Below are positions 36,026 through 45,701 of a DNA stretch of 64,000 nt, one piece after another. Source of the stretch: Paenibacillus sp. FSL R5-0766 (GTDB taxonomy: Bacteria; Bacillota; Bacilli; Paenibacillales; Paenibacillaceae). The stretch covers positions 1,364,001 through 1,428,000 of the forward strand of contig NZ_CP150227.1 of assembly GCF_037971845.1 (NCBI RefSeq), given 5' to 3'. The notes under the pieces were generated by a model that had not been told where the DNA came from, made no database searches, and worked only from the letters and a program-made list of their open reading frames with translations. The number at the start of each line of letters is the position of its first letter. The first letter of the stretch is position 1. A program made the position numbers and the translations under genes.

Positions 36026-36193
36026 ATGTATACAACAGATCAGAACACATCAACCAAAACAATCATGATCACTGTTAATGGAGAGCCAGTAGGACGTAAG
36101 CTGGTCATTGATAGTGTCACTTATGCTCCGGTAACCGAAGCAGATAGCACACAATATTTACACAAAATGGGAATCGATCATCCTACTGTTTAA
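36026..36193 (+). CDS. Small hypothetical protein, 55 residues
   Basis: ATG 36026 is 9 bases after AAGGAG, and the frame ends at TAA 36191. The protein has TIMITVNGEPVGRKLVIDSVTYAPV, which resembles the beta-hairpin unit of copper-amine-oxidase-like N-terminal (stalk) domains. There is no signal peptide. A hairpin terminator follows directly, which supports a real transcription unit. Function unknown. Confidence 0.6.
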   Translation: MYTTDQNTSTKTIMITVNGEPVGRKLVIDSVTYAPVTEADSTQYLHKMGIDHPTV

Positions 36194-36222
36194 TTTGGGA
36201 CTTGTCATAGATAAGTGATTGA

Positions 36223-36249
36223 AAAGCTTGGCATAGCGCCAGGCTTTTT
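36223..36249 (+). terminator. Terminator after the 55-residue gene
   Basis: AAAGCTTGGC and GCCAGGCTTTTT form a stem with one wobble and a short loop (ATAGC), followed by T's. Confidence 0.65.
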
Positions 36250-36400
36250 CGTCGTTTATTGTCGTATTGAGACGGATTTAAGGAGATAGAACTAATATAT
36301 TGGAAAAATTTAATGAGAACATGTGTTCCGTGACAATATAGTGTCCATTCACCCTGATAACTTAGAAGATAATACATATAAATCGGGGGAGAGACTACCA

Positions 36401-37105
36401 GTGAACTCAGTCTTTGAAGTATCTTATTCGTGGAATAAAGAGGCCATACCGACAGGGGGAGCCGACCCCGTATATATGATGGTAGAGTGGCGTAACGGTG
36501 CCCCTGCCAAAAGACTTAGGAAAATAGCACCCAAAATTGTATCAAGAGATTTGGAACTTTTGCTCAAACCGGAATATGGAGTACAGCTAAAAGGTATCTA
36601 TGGATGTCGTTCCAAAGAAACGGATATTGGCTGGGTACTGAGGCTTGGCGATATATACAAGGGGGAAAGCAAGCAAATTTTGCTTGAATTCGTCATGGGA
36701 CCCCGTGCATCAGGAAAAGCTGCCGTATGTTCAGCCTATTGGAGCACAAGGAAGTTGAAACAAAGTCAACGCGTATTGTTACGAAGAGAACAGTTGTATA
36801 TTCAGTACACCAGTCATCTAGGCATGCTGAGACAGCCTGAAGATCCCAAGGTGGAAAAGACGATCAAATTAAGTGAAACGGTGCCCTTGATCAAACAAGC
36901 CCTGCGCGCTTACGAAAGAGGACGGGTTCAAGAGGGAAACAATATGTTGCGTCGTCATGCAGATGCATTGTTAATTGAAGCTGCACGGAAACAGGATCTG
37001 GACTATTACGCGGAAGCCGAGATCGTCGAAAAGCTGCGTTATCACTACGAGATCACATTTACAACAGGATATCATGATCGTGAAAAAAAGATACTAGGGG
37101 AATAG
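36401..37105 (+). CDS. Hypothetical protein resembling the C-terminal part of VWA-domain proteins
   Basis: About 234 residues from GTG 36401, which follows GGGGGAGAG by 7 bases; a longer frame to 36323 lacks a ribosome binding site. The middle (GWVLRLGDIYKGESKQILLEFVMG followed by a beta-strand region) and the helical end (EKTIKLSETVPLIKQALRAYERGRVQEGNNMLRRHADALLIEAA) resemble the region that follows the von Willebrand A domain in a group of bacterial VWA proteins. The VWA domain itself, with its MIDAS residues, is missing, so this is either a trimmed paralogue or an N-terminally truncated gene. Function unknown. Confidence 0.55.
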   Translation: MNSVFEVSYSWNKEAIPTGGADPVYMMVEWRNGAPAKRLRKIAPKIVSRDLELLLKPEYGVQLKGIYGCRSKETDIGWVLRLGDIYKGESKQILLEFVMGPRASGKAAVCSAYWSTRKLKQSQRVLLRREQLYIQYTSHLGMLRQPEDPKVEKTIKLSETVPLIKQALRAYERGRVQEGNNMLRRHADALLIEAARKQDLDYYAEAEIVEKLRYHYEITFTTGYHDREKKILGE

Positions 37106-37255
37106 GGTTGATTTCAAATGGTAACGGTTAGAGTGAGTCTACATATTTGAAGGTGAAGTTTAGGAGAAGGTCGAATGTATGTATCAATATCATATTAAAC
37201 AATGGATGGAGTTGTATCAAATTTATTGAAACAACATCGTGGAGGGTCCGGCAAA

Positions 37256-38227
37256 ATGACAGACCGACTGATCCGATTAATGCGCATTATAACGCTGGTA
37301 CAGGCCAAGCCGGGTATTCTGGCACGTGAGCTTGCCGAGCGATGCGAGACGACGGAAAGGACGATATACCGCGACATGGAGGCCCTCAGTGCAATGCATA
37401 TCCCGATCGCCAATATGGGACACGGGCAAGGGTACATGTTTATCAGCCAGTTTGCTATGTATCCGCTAAATTGGTCTGATGAAGAAGCCCAAGCTTTCAT
37501 GCATCTTGCTGAAGTTATGGAGAATATTCGTCCTTTGCTAAAACCTGCTTTTGAGAGCGCCTATGAGAAAGTGGTTGCTGCGAGTCAGAAAAACAAAACA
37601 GAACGAGTGGAATGGTCGGAGCATATTAGTAGCTTGTTTAAACTGGGGTTGCCTGCATGGCAAAATGAGAGAAATGATCCACAGAATCAATCTCTAATTC
37701 CCCTGCTTCAGGCTGGCATTTCACAGAACACCATTGAAGGGGAATATCTGTCTCAAGGTAAAAAAGGGATCGTACGCATAGATCCTTACTGTCTTATCCC
37801 TCGCGAGTACAGATTTGAGCTGTTAGCATATTGTCACCTGTCGGAGAAACTTCGAATCTTTCAGGTAAGTCGGCTGCAGAGGATACGAATATTGCCACGC
37901 ACGTTTCGCAAAGAGGATCATCTCATACAATCGCATTTCCGCATTCCTTGGGCATACGAGGGAAGTACGGAGTGGACAGCGTTCAAAATTCGATTTGCCC
38001 CCCATGCTGTGGAGCGTGTGATGCAGGAGCAATTTTTTATGCGACCGATCCTAACCATTGAACCGGAAGGTAGCCTGTTATTTGAAGCCATATTAAGTGA
38101 TGTTGACGAATTTCTCGTATGGATTTCTAAATATGGACCTGATGCGGAAATCCTCGAACCGGAGATCTGCCGCATCAAGATGAAAGAACGTCTGAATGAT
38201 TGGCAACAAATGTACAATAAAAGTTGA
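37256..38227 (+). CDS. WYL-domain transcriptional regulator
   Basis: A 323-residue regulator with an HTH_11 domain (TDRLIRLMRIITLVQAKPGILARELAERCETTERTIYRDMEALSAMHIPI) and a WYL domain at about residues 150-225 (IEGEYLSQGKKGIVRIDPYCLIPREYRFELLAYCHLSEKLRIFQVSRLQRI). The usual W-Y-L residues are partly replaced in this copy. The C-terminal part is a WCX domain. ATG 37256 is 9 bases after GGAGGG. The regulated genes are not evident; it stands alone between unrelated genes. Confidence 0.88.
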   Translation: MTDRLIRLMRIITLVQAKPGILARELAERCETTERTIYRDMEALSAMHIPIANMGHGQGYMFISQFAMYPLNWSDEEAQAFMHLAEVMENIRPLLKPAFESAYEKVVAASQKNKTERVEWSEHISSLFKLGLPAWQNERNDPQNQSLIPLLQAGISQNTIEGEYLSQGKKGIVRIDPYCLIPREYRFELLAYCHLSEKLRIFQVSRLQRIRILPRTFRKEDHLIQSHFRIPWAYEGSTEWTAFKIRFAPHAVERVMQEQFFMRPILTIEPEGSLLFEAILSDVDEFLVWISKYGPDAEILEPEICRIKMKERLNDWQQMYNKS

Positions 38228-38284
38228 GATTAGAATGCCATCCATTCTAAGGCAAAACACGATTAAGTACTGTGCTTTGGACAG

Positions 38285-38956
38285 TTATTCTTTGGTTTTG
38301 AAAAGGCTTGCCAGATTGCCAAATGGAGATTCTTTCTCTTCATCTTCTGTGGAGCTGGAATAGACAACCTTGGATGTAATGCCCTCATCATCGGCTGCAC
38401 AGTTGTTTTCCAGAGTGAATCGGTCAAATTGATGCATAAATACCTTTGCTGTATTGATGGCATCATCCAAGGCACGGTGCTGGGTACCATCAAATTCGAT
38501 TCCGCAGATTTCAAGAGCCTGAGCGAGTCCGAGTTGACGGAATTTGCCTTCTTTGCGGACGGTGCGGGACCATTGTTGCTGGAGATCGTTATGATTGGTG
38601 ATCCAGGCCACATCAAGTTGATGGGTACGACAATGAGAGATCAGTTTGCTGCGGTCATCGGGTCCCCAGGAACACATGTAATAGGGGTCACTTCCCATCC
38701 AGGCAATGAATTGATTCAGTGCTGCCGGGAAAAGGGGGGCTGCATCAATATCTTTCTGCGTGATACCTGTAAATTGAATCGTGTCAGTGGACAGCACGGA
38801 CTTGTTGGAAGGACGAACATACGTATGGAACGTATCCGTTACGACCAATCCATCGGCACTTTCCGTAACTTTGACGGCACCGATATCAATAATTTCAGAA
38901 GAATAGCGAGTATTGCGGCTTACCGTGAATTCAAGATCATATATGATATATGGCAT
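38285..38956 (-). CDS. DEDDh 3'-5' exonuclease
   Basis: A 223-residue exonuclease of the ERI1/KapD branch. YIIYDLEFTVS carries the first acidic pair (DxE), FTGITQKDIDAAPLF the conserved Thr/Asp region, MCSWGPDDRSKL the second Asp, and QHRALDDAINTAKVF the His-Asp of the Exo III motif. These residues bind two metal ions and cut RNA or DNA ends. AAAGGAG precedes the ATG. The last 30 residues are acidic and unrelated to the fold. Confidence 0.88.
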   Translation of the reverse strand: MPYIIYDLEFTVSRNTRYSSEIIDIGAVKVTESADGLVVTDTFHTYVRPSNKSVLSTDTIQFTGITQKDIDAAPLFPAALNQFIAWMGSDPYYMCSWGPDDRSKLISHCRTHQLDVAWITNHNDLQQQWSRTVRKEGKFRQLGLAQALEICGIEFDGTQHRALDDAINTAKVFMHQFDRFTLENNCAADDEGITSKVVYSSSTEDEEKESPFGNLASLFKTKE

Positions 38957-39079
38957 AGGACAAGCTCCTTTATCGATTAATACCTGTGATAGATTTCTAT
39001 TTCTCTATATTACAGGGAACGTGCTGCCATGTCAGCCATCGCTAGAGAATTCATTGTACTTTATGTTAACGTGGTATGG

Positions 39080-39108
39080 TTGACAATTACTTGTAAATGA
39101 ACTAATGT
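39080..39108 (+). promoter_or_regulatory. Promoter of the proS T-box leader
   Basis: TTGACA (39080-39085) and TAATGT (39103-39108) are separated by 17 bases, with transcription expected from about 39115, right before the T-box stem I. Confidence 0.7.
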
Positions 39109-39111
39109 GGT

Positions 39112-39390
39112 CAAAAATGAGAACAGCGTTATAACGAGGACATGATTGTGCAAGCCAGCTTCAACAGAGAGGGAACAGTGTGGTGCAAGGTTCCTGTAGC
39201 TGCTTCATAAATTCCTACCTCGCGAGCTGCGGAAGAGAATGCCCAGACAGGGTTGCAACCTCCGCCGGCAGGGCCCGTTATGCCCCGTAGGACTGCATGC
39301 TACAGATCGCATAGGTTGCGAACGGATTAATTTGCAGTTAAATAAGGGTGGTACCACGACACATTCGTCCCTTGACGGATGTGTCTTTTT
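39112..39390 (+). promoter_or_regulatory. T-box riboswitch of proS
   Basis: The T-box sequence AAGGGTGGTACCACGA is at 39343-39358, followed by a 12-bp terminator stem (GACACATTCGTC/GACGGATGTGTC) and TTTTT. Upstream are stem I features, including an AGAGAGGG purine loop. A candidate specifier is the proline codon CCT at 39214-39216, followed by A. Uncharged tRNA-Pro would favour the antiterminator and turn on proS (family knowledge). Confidence 0.9.
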
Positions 39391-39440
39391 GCTGTTTATG
39401 CGCCGTATTTAATAACAAAAAGGAAGATTAGGAGTGTGTT

Positions 39441-41228
39441 ATGATGCGTCAAAGTGAAATGCTTGTCCCAACATTACGTGAAGCGCCAGCGGAGGCGGAT
39501 GCAGCGGGACATCGCTGGTTACTGCGTTCCGGTATGATTCGCCAACTTGCTGCGGGAATTTACAGTTACCTGCCCCTTGGACGGCGTATATTGTTAAATG
39601 TTGAACGGATCGTTCGTGAAGAGATGGATCGTGCTGGATGTCAGGAAGTGTTGCTGCCGATTATGCAGCCTGCGGAGTTGTGGGAAGAATCCGGAAGATA
39701 CACACAGTATGGTCCCGAATTGATGCGTCTGAAGGATCGTCATGCACGGGAATTTGCTCTTGGACCAACACATGAGGAAGTCGTAACCGCTTTAGCGCGG
39801 GACGAGGTGAGTTCGTATCGTAAGCTGCCATTCACCCTGTACCAGATCGGAACCAAGTTCCGGGATGAGCGCCGTCCTCGATTTGGATTGCTGCGTGGAC
39901 GTGAGTTCATCATGAAGGATGCGTACTCTTTTGCTTCGGACTGGGAAGAGCTTGATCGTACTTATCAGGCGATGAACAAGGCGTATAGCCGCATTCTGGA
40001 GCGTTGTGGTCTGGACTATATCCGTGTTGAGGCGGACGCGGGAACGATTGGCGGTCAAGGTGAAACACACGAGTTCATGGCTCTTGCTGATGTGGGTGAG
40101 GACACAATTGTAACCTGCAAACATTGTGGATATGCTGCGAATCTGGAGAAAGCGGGTTATCAGACTTCTGGAGATATGGAGAAAAAAGAAGGAAGCTTGG
40201 AAGTTCCAGCCGACTCTGCGAGTGCAGACTCCGCGCTTCAAACGGATGAACATTCAGGAGCGGAAAACGTAGTACGTATCTCGACTCCTGACGTTCGTAC
40301 GATCGCAGAGTTAAGTTCCTTTGTGGGCGAAGGTGCTGAGAATATGATCAAAACGCTGCTTTATGTGGCAGATGGTCAGCTCGTCGCTGCGCTTGTGCGT
40401 GGAGATCATGAACTGAATGACATCGCATTGAAACAGGTGCTTGGGGCAGAGGAACTGATCCTTGCAGACGATGCAGCCATTGCGGCACATCCAAATCTGA
40501 AGGTAGGATTCCTGGGTCCGATTGGACTAAATCTGCCGATGGTGGTGGACGCTGACGTGGCAGTGATGAAGAGTGCAATTACAGGAGTCAATGAAGTGGA
40601 TGTGCATGTTTCCGGCGTACGCCCAGGGGTTGATTTTGCATTGGAGCGAGTAGAACGAATCCGCTTTGCTGCGGAAGGGGATGCTTGTCCAACATGTGGA
40701 TCGCCACTTGTGTTTACCAAAGGCATCGAGGTTGGCCATATTTTCAAATTGGGAACGAAATATAGTGATGCCATGGGCGCTTCATTCCTGGATCGTAATG
40801 GTCGTCAGTGTGCGCCCGTCATGGGATGTTACGGCATTGGCGTATCCCGCCTGATGGCCGCTATAGCTGAACAATATGCAGGAGATGATGGCATAAAATG
40901 GCCTGCTGCTGTTGCGCCTTATGATGTGCATCTGATTACAGTAAGTTGGAAGGATGAGCAGCAACGCCAGCTTACCCTTGAACTGGAACAACAATTGATC
41001 GATGGCGGTTACTCTGTACTGGTTGATGACCGGGATGAACGTCCAGGTGTGAAATTCAAGGATGCAGAGTTGATCGGATTGCCTGTGCAGATCGTTATTG
41101 GCCGAGGAGCAGCAGAAGGACAGGTCGAACTGGGATCACACGCACTTGCAGCATCAGGCGAGTCGAAACGAATCGGGATGACGGCACAGGAGGCTGTGCT
41201 TTATGTGAAAGAACAGCTCACTTCCTAG
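39441..41228 (+). CDS. proS: Prolyl-tRNA synthetase
   Basis: A 595-residue class II synthetase of the bacterial type with an editing insert. Motif 2 is in FTLYQIGTKFRDERRPRFGLLRGREFIMKDAYSF, and motif 3 in APVMGCYGIGVSRLMAAI. The insert, about residues 225-405, includes VRISTPDVRTIAELSSFVG and MIKTLLYVADGQLVAALVRGDHELND. The anticodon-binding domain closes the protein. The insert contains a Ser/Ala-rich spacer (about 245-270) that makes it slightly longer than the usual 565-575. AGGAG precedes the first ATG. Expression is under the T-box. The TAG stop is at the very edge of a MITE-like element. Confidence 0.97.
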   Translation: MMRQSEMLVPTLREAPAEADAAGHRWLLRSGMIRQLAAGIYSYLPLGRRILLNVERIVREEMDRAGCQEVLLPIMQPAELWEESGRYTQYGPELMRLKDRHAREFALGPTHEEVVTALARDEVSSYRKLPFTLYQIGTKFRDERRPRFGLLRGREFIMKDAYSFASDWEELDRTYQAMNKAYSRILERCGLDYIRVEADAGTIGGQGETHEFMALADVGEDTIVTCKHCGYAANLEKAGYQTSGDMEKKEGSLEVPADSASADSALQTDEHSGAENVVRISTPDVRTIAELSSFVGEGAENMIKTLLYVADGQLVAALVRGDHELNDIALKQVLGAEELILADDAAIAAHPNLKVGFLGPIGLNLPMVVDADVAVMKSAITGVNEVDVHVSGVRPGVDFALERVERIRFAAEGDACPTCGSPLVFTKGIEVGHIFKLGTKYSDAMGASFLDRNGRQCAPVMGCYGIGVSRLMAAIAEQYAGDDGIKWPAAVAPYDVHLITVSWKDEQQRQLTLELEQQLIDGGYSVLVDDRDERPGVKFKDAELIGLPVQIVIGRGAAEGQVELGSHALAASGESKRIGMTAQEAVLYVKEQLTS

Positions 41229-41456
41229 ATAAGTTGAACTAATCATATACACAGAAACGGAGAGGACAGAAAAAACTGAAAAAGCGAAGCGTTCGCCTAA
41301 AAGCTTTCTGAAAGAAAGCTGCATCGGAAGCATACGCTATCTCCGGATTTTTCCCTTCAGCAAAGGGAATCAAAAAAATCTGGGGATAACAGCGATTGGA
41401 AGGTTATTCTGTCATCGGAGTGTCCGTGTGGACATATCTTTAGTTCAACTTATATA
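41225..41456 (+). repeat. MITE-like element, copy 2 (long form), abutting the proS stop codon
   Basis: Left end TAGATAAGTTGAACTAA and right end TTAGTTCAACTTATATA are inverted repeats with one mismatch. The core motifs of the family are all present, plus the long-form module AAAGCTTTCTGAAAGAAAGC. The TAG stop of proS (41226-41228) is within the first bases of the terminal repeat. Confidence 0.85.
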
Positions 41457-41930
41457 GATCAAGGGGATTCGTTAATTATATGAGTTCATATAATAGTACC
41501 GAATATGATGCGGTAGATGATTTTGATTGCTGAAATTCCAATGTGAGCATGAAAAAGAGGGCTATAGGCATGCAATTTGGCAGGATTTTATGAGTGATAT
41601 CATACGAAATAACTATATTTGGATCTATGTATTTAGTATGCAAATGATTTTATGATTAAGGATTTGAAGATGATCATACTCAGGCGGATCTATGTGCAAG
41701 TATGCAATTTTGAGAAGATAGAGATGTCGGAATTAAATGTACAATAACCGCATGAACACGGTCATTCCGGAGAGTTTTTATATAGTTCGGTGTCGAAGTT
41801 ACATGATAAAGTTGGTCCGTAAAGGCTGCGCTGGGATTTATTTTTGCCTCAGAGGATTGTCAGGATCAGCAGGATATGTCCACAGGAAATGTTGAAGTAT
41901 CTGATGTGGATGGATGTTTAAGAACGGAGA
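41457..41930. other. Intergenic stretch without recognised genes
   Basis: About 470 AT-rich bases between the MITE-like element and a terminator. Short frames lack ribosome binding sites, and I see no family match or clear promoter. Confidence 0.5.
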
Positions 41931-41933
41931 TAC

Positions 41934-41980
41934 AAAAGGGTGTCCCCTTAACCAGTAATCTGGCTTGGGGGACACCCTTT
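41934..41980. terminator. Bidirectional terminator after the nucleotidase gene
   Basis: AAAAGGGTGTCCCC at the left pairs with GGGGACACCCTTTT at the right, around a smaller inner hairpin (CCAGTAATCTGG). It serves the minus-strand nucleotidase gene, whose stop is 80 bases away. Confidence 0.85.
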
Positions 41981-42057
41981 TGGTATGACAAGATAGATTC
42001 ATTATGTTGTTGCGCCATATAAGCGATCATGCCTATATGCACTTTGCTTTGCTGAGC

Positions 42058-43857
42058 TTAAGAAGCGGCAGGCAATTTCAATTGTTGACCTGGATAAATC
42101 CAGTGTGGATTTTTGATATTATTCAGCTTCTGCAATGCCTGCCAAGTTGTGCCGTATTGTTTGGAGATAGAGTACAGGGAATCTCCGGATTTCACAACAT
42201 GCAGTTTGGCTGGAGCTGGTTTGCTTGGTGTTGGTTTAGACGGTTTTTCCGGTTTTGGTGTTTCTGGTTTTGGCTTGGTTGGAGCTGGTGTTTCTGTTAC
42301 CGGAGTTTCCGGCTCTACTGCTGGTTTTTTCGCTTCACTGATTCGACCATCTGTTTTGATGTCTACAGCGCCAAGCTTCTGCATGTAATTGATCAATGCT
42401 TCATCCAATGCGCCGTACATACCTGTTGTAGCATATTTGGTGAACATGGTGTACTCGTCACCGCCAACAGCTGTGAAATCATTGGTTGCCAGCGTGTATG
42501 TTGCTTCCGGATCAAGGGCTTTATCTCCCACGGTTACGGAATGTACACGGCTACCTTCTGCAGCGGAAGTGTCGATTTTGAACTTGATTCCAGATACTTG
42601 CGGGAATCCACCGCTTGGTTCCGGGTAGGAAGCTACACCAACTTCAAGGGCTGCCAGAATATCAGACCCTTTCACCTCAAGGGTTACCACTTGATTACCA
42701 AAAGGAAGCACTGTGATAACATCACCTTTGGTTACGATACCCTTTTCAATGGAAGCACGGATACCACCGCCGTTAGTCAGGGCAATATCGGCATTGCTTA
42801 CATCACGAATTGCATCTGCAAGCAGGTCACCCAGGTTGGTTTCACCTGCACGTACCTGTTCACGTTTACCATCCAGCAGAATGGCTGTATTGGCTACTTC
42901 TTCTTTCAAAATAGGCTCTTGTTCTTTTTGAATGGAGTTCACGAGAGCCGCGACTTTCTCATTCGGTTTGATGTCTTTTGCTTCAGTTTCATCAATCAAA
43001 GTTGCTTGTTTCTTCGTTACTTTACCACCGTCTACCCACAGGTCTATGACACCTACGTAGTTAGTGTATTCTCCTGCACTTGCGATCAATGTTCCGTTAT
43101 CGGATACAAGACCGTCCTGCAGTATTGTGTGGCTGTGACCATCAATGAATACATCGATGCCAGGCACTTCTTTAACTACTTTTAAACTAGTATCCGTGCT
43201 GGAAGCGTCTTGTCCAAGGTGTCCCAATACCACAACAACATCTACTTTGCTGCGGATCTCGTTTACCAAAACTTTAGCTTCCGCAGATGGGTCTGTAATA
43301 TCAAGACCTTCTACATTTTTCGGATTCGTTTTGTACATCGTTTCAGGTGTGGACAGGGCAATGATTCCAACCTTTACACCATCAATTTCTTCAATCAGGT
43401 AAGGATCGAAGAGACGAGTTCCGTCTTTTTTCTTCACGTTGGCACTAATCATTGGGAAGTTCATCATGTCTGCCAGTTCGATCAAGCGATCCGAACCATA
43501 GTTGAATTCGTGGTTACCCGGTACGATGGCTTGGTAGCCCATTTCATTCATCAGTTTCACGATACTCTCACCGTTCACGAGAGTGGCAAACGTTGTACCA
43601 TGTACAGCATCTCCAGCATCAAGCAAGAGTGTGTTCGGGTTTTCGCTGCGATATTTGTCAGCGATTCCAGCTACCTTGGCAAAACCCATAGCAGGTGAAG
43701 ATTCAACTGCACGGGCATGCGTATCATTCGTATGTAGAATGGTAATGTGTGTGCCTTTGCCCGGAGTGGTGTCCGTAGCAGCCGCGGCAATACCTGCACT
43801 GCCAAACAGCAAACAGACCGTTAGCAGAAGTGAAACGTAATTCTTCCAGATTTTCAT
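42058..43857 (-). CDS. Secreted 5'-nucleotidase (UshA family) with C-terminal LysM domain
   Basis: A 599-residue protein: signal peptide ([22 protein letters not shown]), metallophosphatase domain with [39 protein letters not shown] and VFIDGHSHT (all metal ligands present), then the 5'-nucleotidase C-terminal domain ([23 protein letters not shown]). A Pro/Lys/Glu-rich linker of about 40 residues leads to one LysM unit ([29 protein letters not shown]) that would hold it in the wall. It hydrolyses extracellular nucleotides for phosphate and nucleoside salvage (family knowledge). ATG 43857 is behind GGGGAGG; upstream starts add a polar stretch that would spoil the signal. Confidence 0.94.
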   Translation of the reverse strand: MKIWKNYVSLLLTVCLLFGSAGIAAAATDTTPGKGTHITILHTNDTHARAVESSPAMGFAKVAGIADKYRSENPNTLLLDAGDAVHGTTFATLVNGESIVKLMNEMGYQAIVPGNHEFNYGSDRLIELADMMNFPMISANVKKKDGTRLFDPYLIEEIDGVKVGIIALSTPETMYKTNPKNVEGLDITDPSAEAKVLVNEIRSKVDVVVVLGHLGQDASSTDTSLKVVKEVPGIDVFIDGHSHTILQDGLVSDNGTLIASAGEYTNYVGVIDLWVDGGKVTKKQATLIDETEAKDIKPNEKVAALVNSIQKEQEPILKEEVANTAILLDGKREQVRAGETNLGDLLADAIRDVSNADIALTNGGGIRASIEKGIVTKGDVITVLPFGNQVVTLEVKGSDILAALEVGVASYPEPSGGFPQVSGIKFKIDTSAAEGSRVHSVTVGDKALDPEATYTLATNDFTAVGGDEYTMFTKYATTGMYGALDEALINYMQKLGAVDIKTDGRISEAKKPAVEPETPVTETPAPTKPKPETPKPEKPSKPTPSKPAPAKLHVVKSGDSLYSISKQYGTTWQALQKLNNIKNPHWIYPGQQLKLPAAS

Positions 43858-44038
43858 ATGAATCCGAAACCTCCCCAAATAATAATCTACTTGAGCGTTT
43901 ACACAGCTCACGTAGTATTTTAACAGACTATTTTTAGGAAATCTCGCGAATTACGTAAAAATAAGTAACCTGAAAGTGACATGTAAATCTTCTAATGGTT
44001 AATAGAGATAAAATAATCCTCTTTAAGAACATATGTTC

Positions 44039-44455
44039 TTAAAGGGTGTAAAAAAAATGCTGCGCTTCACGCGGCAGTCCGGTACGTAAACAAAATTTCT
44101 CCAATGATTCATCCGGTTCAGGCATCACTCCGGAGGTTAGCAATTGAATGGCAAAACGATTGGCCTGTCTTTCCAGCTTGCCTGGAGCAAAATAGGAGTG
44201 TTCCTCCAGGAAGAACCGATTAATCCCTTTATGAAGCCGGTCGTGTCCAAGCTCATGGGCGCACACGAACCGTTGCCATTCCGGCGGCAAGTCATTGTGT
44301 ATGACGATAAACCTGCGCCGGAGCTTGCGAAAGTACAGTCCCTTGGTGGACTTCCCCAAATTGGCGAAACGGATCTGTATTCCAACCGAGCGGGCAATGC
44401 TGAAAGGGCAGTTGGTCCGGTGTTTTCGAATCAGTTTTGTTACAATGTCATCCAT
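44039..44455 (-). CDS. ImmA/IrrE family metalloprotease
   Basis: A 138-residue protein with the zinc motif HExxH in FVCAHELGHDRLHKGINRFF. ImmA-type proteases cleave or inactivate an XRE-type repressor after DNA damage and so induce mobile elements (established for ICEBs1). The XRE repressor-like gene is directly upstream on the same strand, 42 bases away, which is the usual ImmR-ImmA layout. The element it controls is not next to it; an ArpU-type gene follows divergently, and a tail cluster lies 11 kb away. Confidence 0.88.
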   Translation of the reverse strand: MDDIVTKLIRKHRTNCPFSIARSVGIQIRFANLGKSTKGLYFRKLRRRFIVIHNDLPPEWQRFVCAHELGHDRLHKGINRFFLEEHSYFAPGKLERQANRFAIQLLTSGVMPEPDESLEKFCLRTGLPREAQHFFYTL

Positions 44456-44497
44456 ATGATCTCACCTGCTGCTTCATTAAATTCAGTGGGTCATGCC

Positions 44498-44938
44498 TCA
44501 TGGGCGATTGTCCGATTCGTCTGTCTTTTTGCGTTTGTTCATCTGTTTGGCTTCCCAGAACAGACCTGTCAGCACATCCTTGATTCGTTTCTTGTCCTCT
44601 TCATCGAGTGGAATGCCGTCAAACATCAGATCATCATCGTCTTCCAGCATCTTTTTGAAATCACGACGGTCTTTGTATGTAGCCCATTCCGGCACATTCT
44701 GAAGTTCAGTGGAACTCCCTGGTTCAATATATCCGGCATGCTTCATCATCTCTGTATAGGGAACCGAGAGTGCATCTGAAATCTTGCGGATGGTCGCAGG
44801 TTTGGGCACACCCCGCACCCCGTTCTCAATACGTGAAATCTGTGAGTTGCTTATTCCGGCTGCTTCGGCGAGCTGATTGATGCTGTATCCCTGTTGCTCG
44901 CGCAGTTGTTTCATATAAGGACCAAAAGCGTGCTCCAC
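44498..44938 (-). CDS. XRE-family repressor (ImmR-like)
   Basis: A protein of 146 residues with an XRE helix-turn-helix at about residues 8-70 (YMKQLREQQGYSINQLAEAAGISNSQISRIENGVRGVPKPATIRKISDALSVPYTEMMKHAGY). The rest is acidic and helical (DDDDLMFDGIPLDEEDKKRIKDVLTGLFWEAKQMNKRKK). GTG 44938 follows AAGGAG; the longer frame from 45007 lacks a ribosome binding site. Paired with the ImmA/IrrE protease, it is most likely a phage-type repressor whose cleavage or release induces target genes, perhaps the ArpU gene and the tail cluster (inference). Confidence 0.88.
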   Translation of the reverse strand: MEHAFGPYMKQLREQQGYSINQLAEAAGISNSQISRIENGVRGVPKPATIRKISDALSVPYTEMMKHAGYIEPGSSTELQNVPEWATYKDRRDFKKMLEDDDDLMFDGIPLDEEDKKRIKDVLTGLFWEAKQMNKRKKTDESDNRP

Positions 44939-45052
44939 AATTATGCCAACTCCTTCGATTCGTACAAGTGCTTGAGTTAATATTAAGAAGAAAGTTGAAT
45001 GCGACAACTCCTAAACCCTCTGCGGGTGCGCCGTTCCGGATTCGGATCGATC

Positions 45053-45155
45053 TTTTGATCGCTGTTATCCCCGGATTTCCTGTTTCCCTTTCCTAAAGGG
45101 TGAAATCCGTTGATAAAGGCGAACGCTTCGCTTCTTCAGAATCGATTCCGTCTCC
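45053..45155 (-). repeat. MITE-like element, copy 3 (partial, inverted, decayed)
   Basis: The minus strand reads GAAGAAGCGAAGCGTTCGCC, then a TTTATC...GGATTT stretch, AAAGGGAAACAGG, and GGGGATAACAGCGATC, as in the family core. Terminal repeats are missing. It lies in the 930-bp gap between the repressor and ArpU-type genes. Confidence 0.65.
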
Positions 45156-45593
45156 TTCACTACGTATGCGCTTGATATGTACCTTAGCGGCATTAAGGAG
45201 AAGGGGAACTTCTTAATATTAAAAATCAAATGACTTATACGGAAGTTCATTAATTAAACAGTACTATAACGTATATATACCATTAGGTAAAGGGATATGA
45301 AACAATTATGCCAAAAGGCATAGGAAATGAGAGCGAAGGTTTTATTTTATCGTCAAAACGAACCAAAATGGAGGTTTACTCTGATCTCCAGAAAGTGGTA
45401 TCCTCAAATAGAAATACGAACACTATACGAACAAAATGTAAAATTGATACAGGTTAGAGTTTGGGGAAGCACATTCCGAACAATGGAATTCCGCGAAATA
45501 TAGCGGTTTGGATTGATTCCAAAAGGCAACAGGGAAAATTGAAGAAATGTCGTTACTTTTTTAGAAAACTGAACAACTCTATGAATAATACCT

Positions 45594-45645
45594 TTTTGCT
45601 ATCGTCCAAAGAACGATAGCAAAACAATATCATGTGAACGATAGA
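45594..45645. promoter_or_regulatory. Repeated ACGATAG half-sites upstream of the ArpU-type gene
   Basis: TTTTGCTATCGT (45594-45605) and ACGATAGCAAAA (45613-45624) form a perfect 12-bp inverted repeat with a 7-base loop; a third ACGATAG is at 45639-45645 in direct orientation. This layout fits a repressor operator, with the XRE-type repressor as candidate, or a terminator-like hairpin. Confidence 0.45.
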
Positions 45646-45701
45646 GTGACTTAATTGATTAATGAGAAGAAGTGCGGGAGATGAGATGGTTGCATGTTTA
45701 A

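Noticed and set aside
26568..41456. Functional link between the prolyl editing gene and proS through adjacent MITE-like copies
   Set aside because: Other copies lie beside unrelated genes, so the shared neighbour is most simply chance.
42004..43185. 393-codon open frame antisense to the nucleotidase gene
   Set aside because: Composition is rich in Phe, Cys and Trp, as expected of an antisense frame, and the minus-strand gene has all catalytic motifs.
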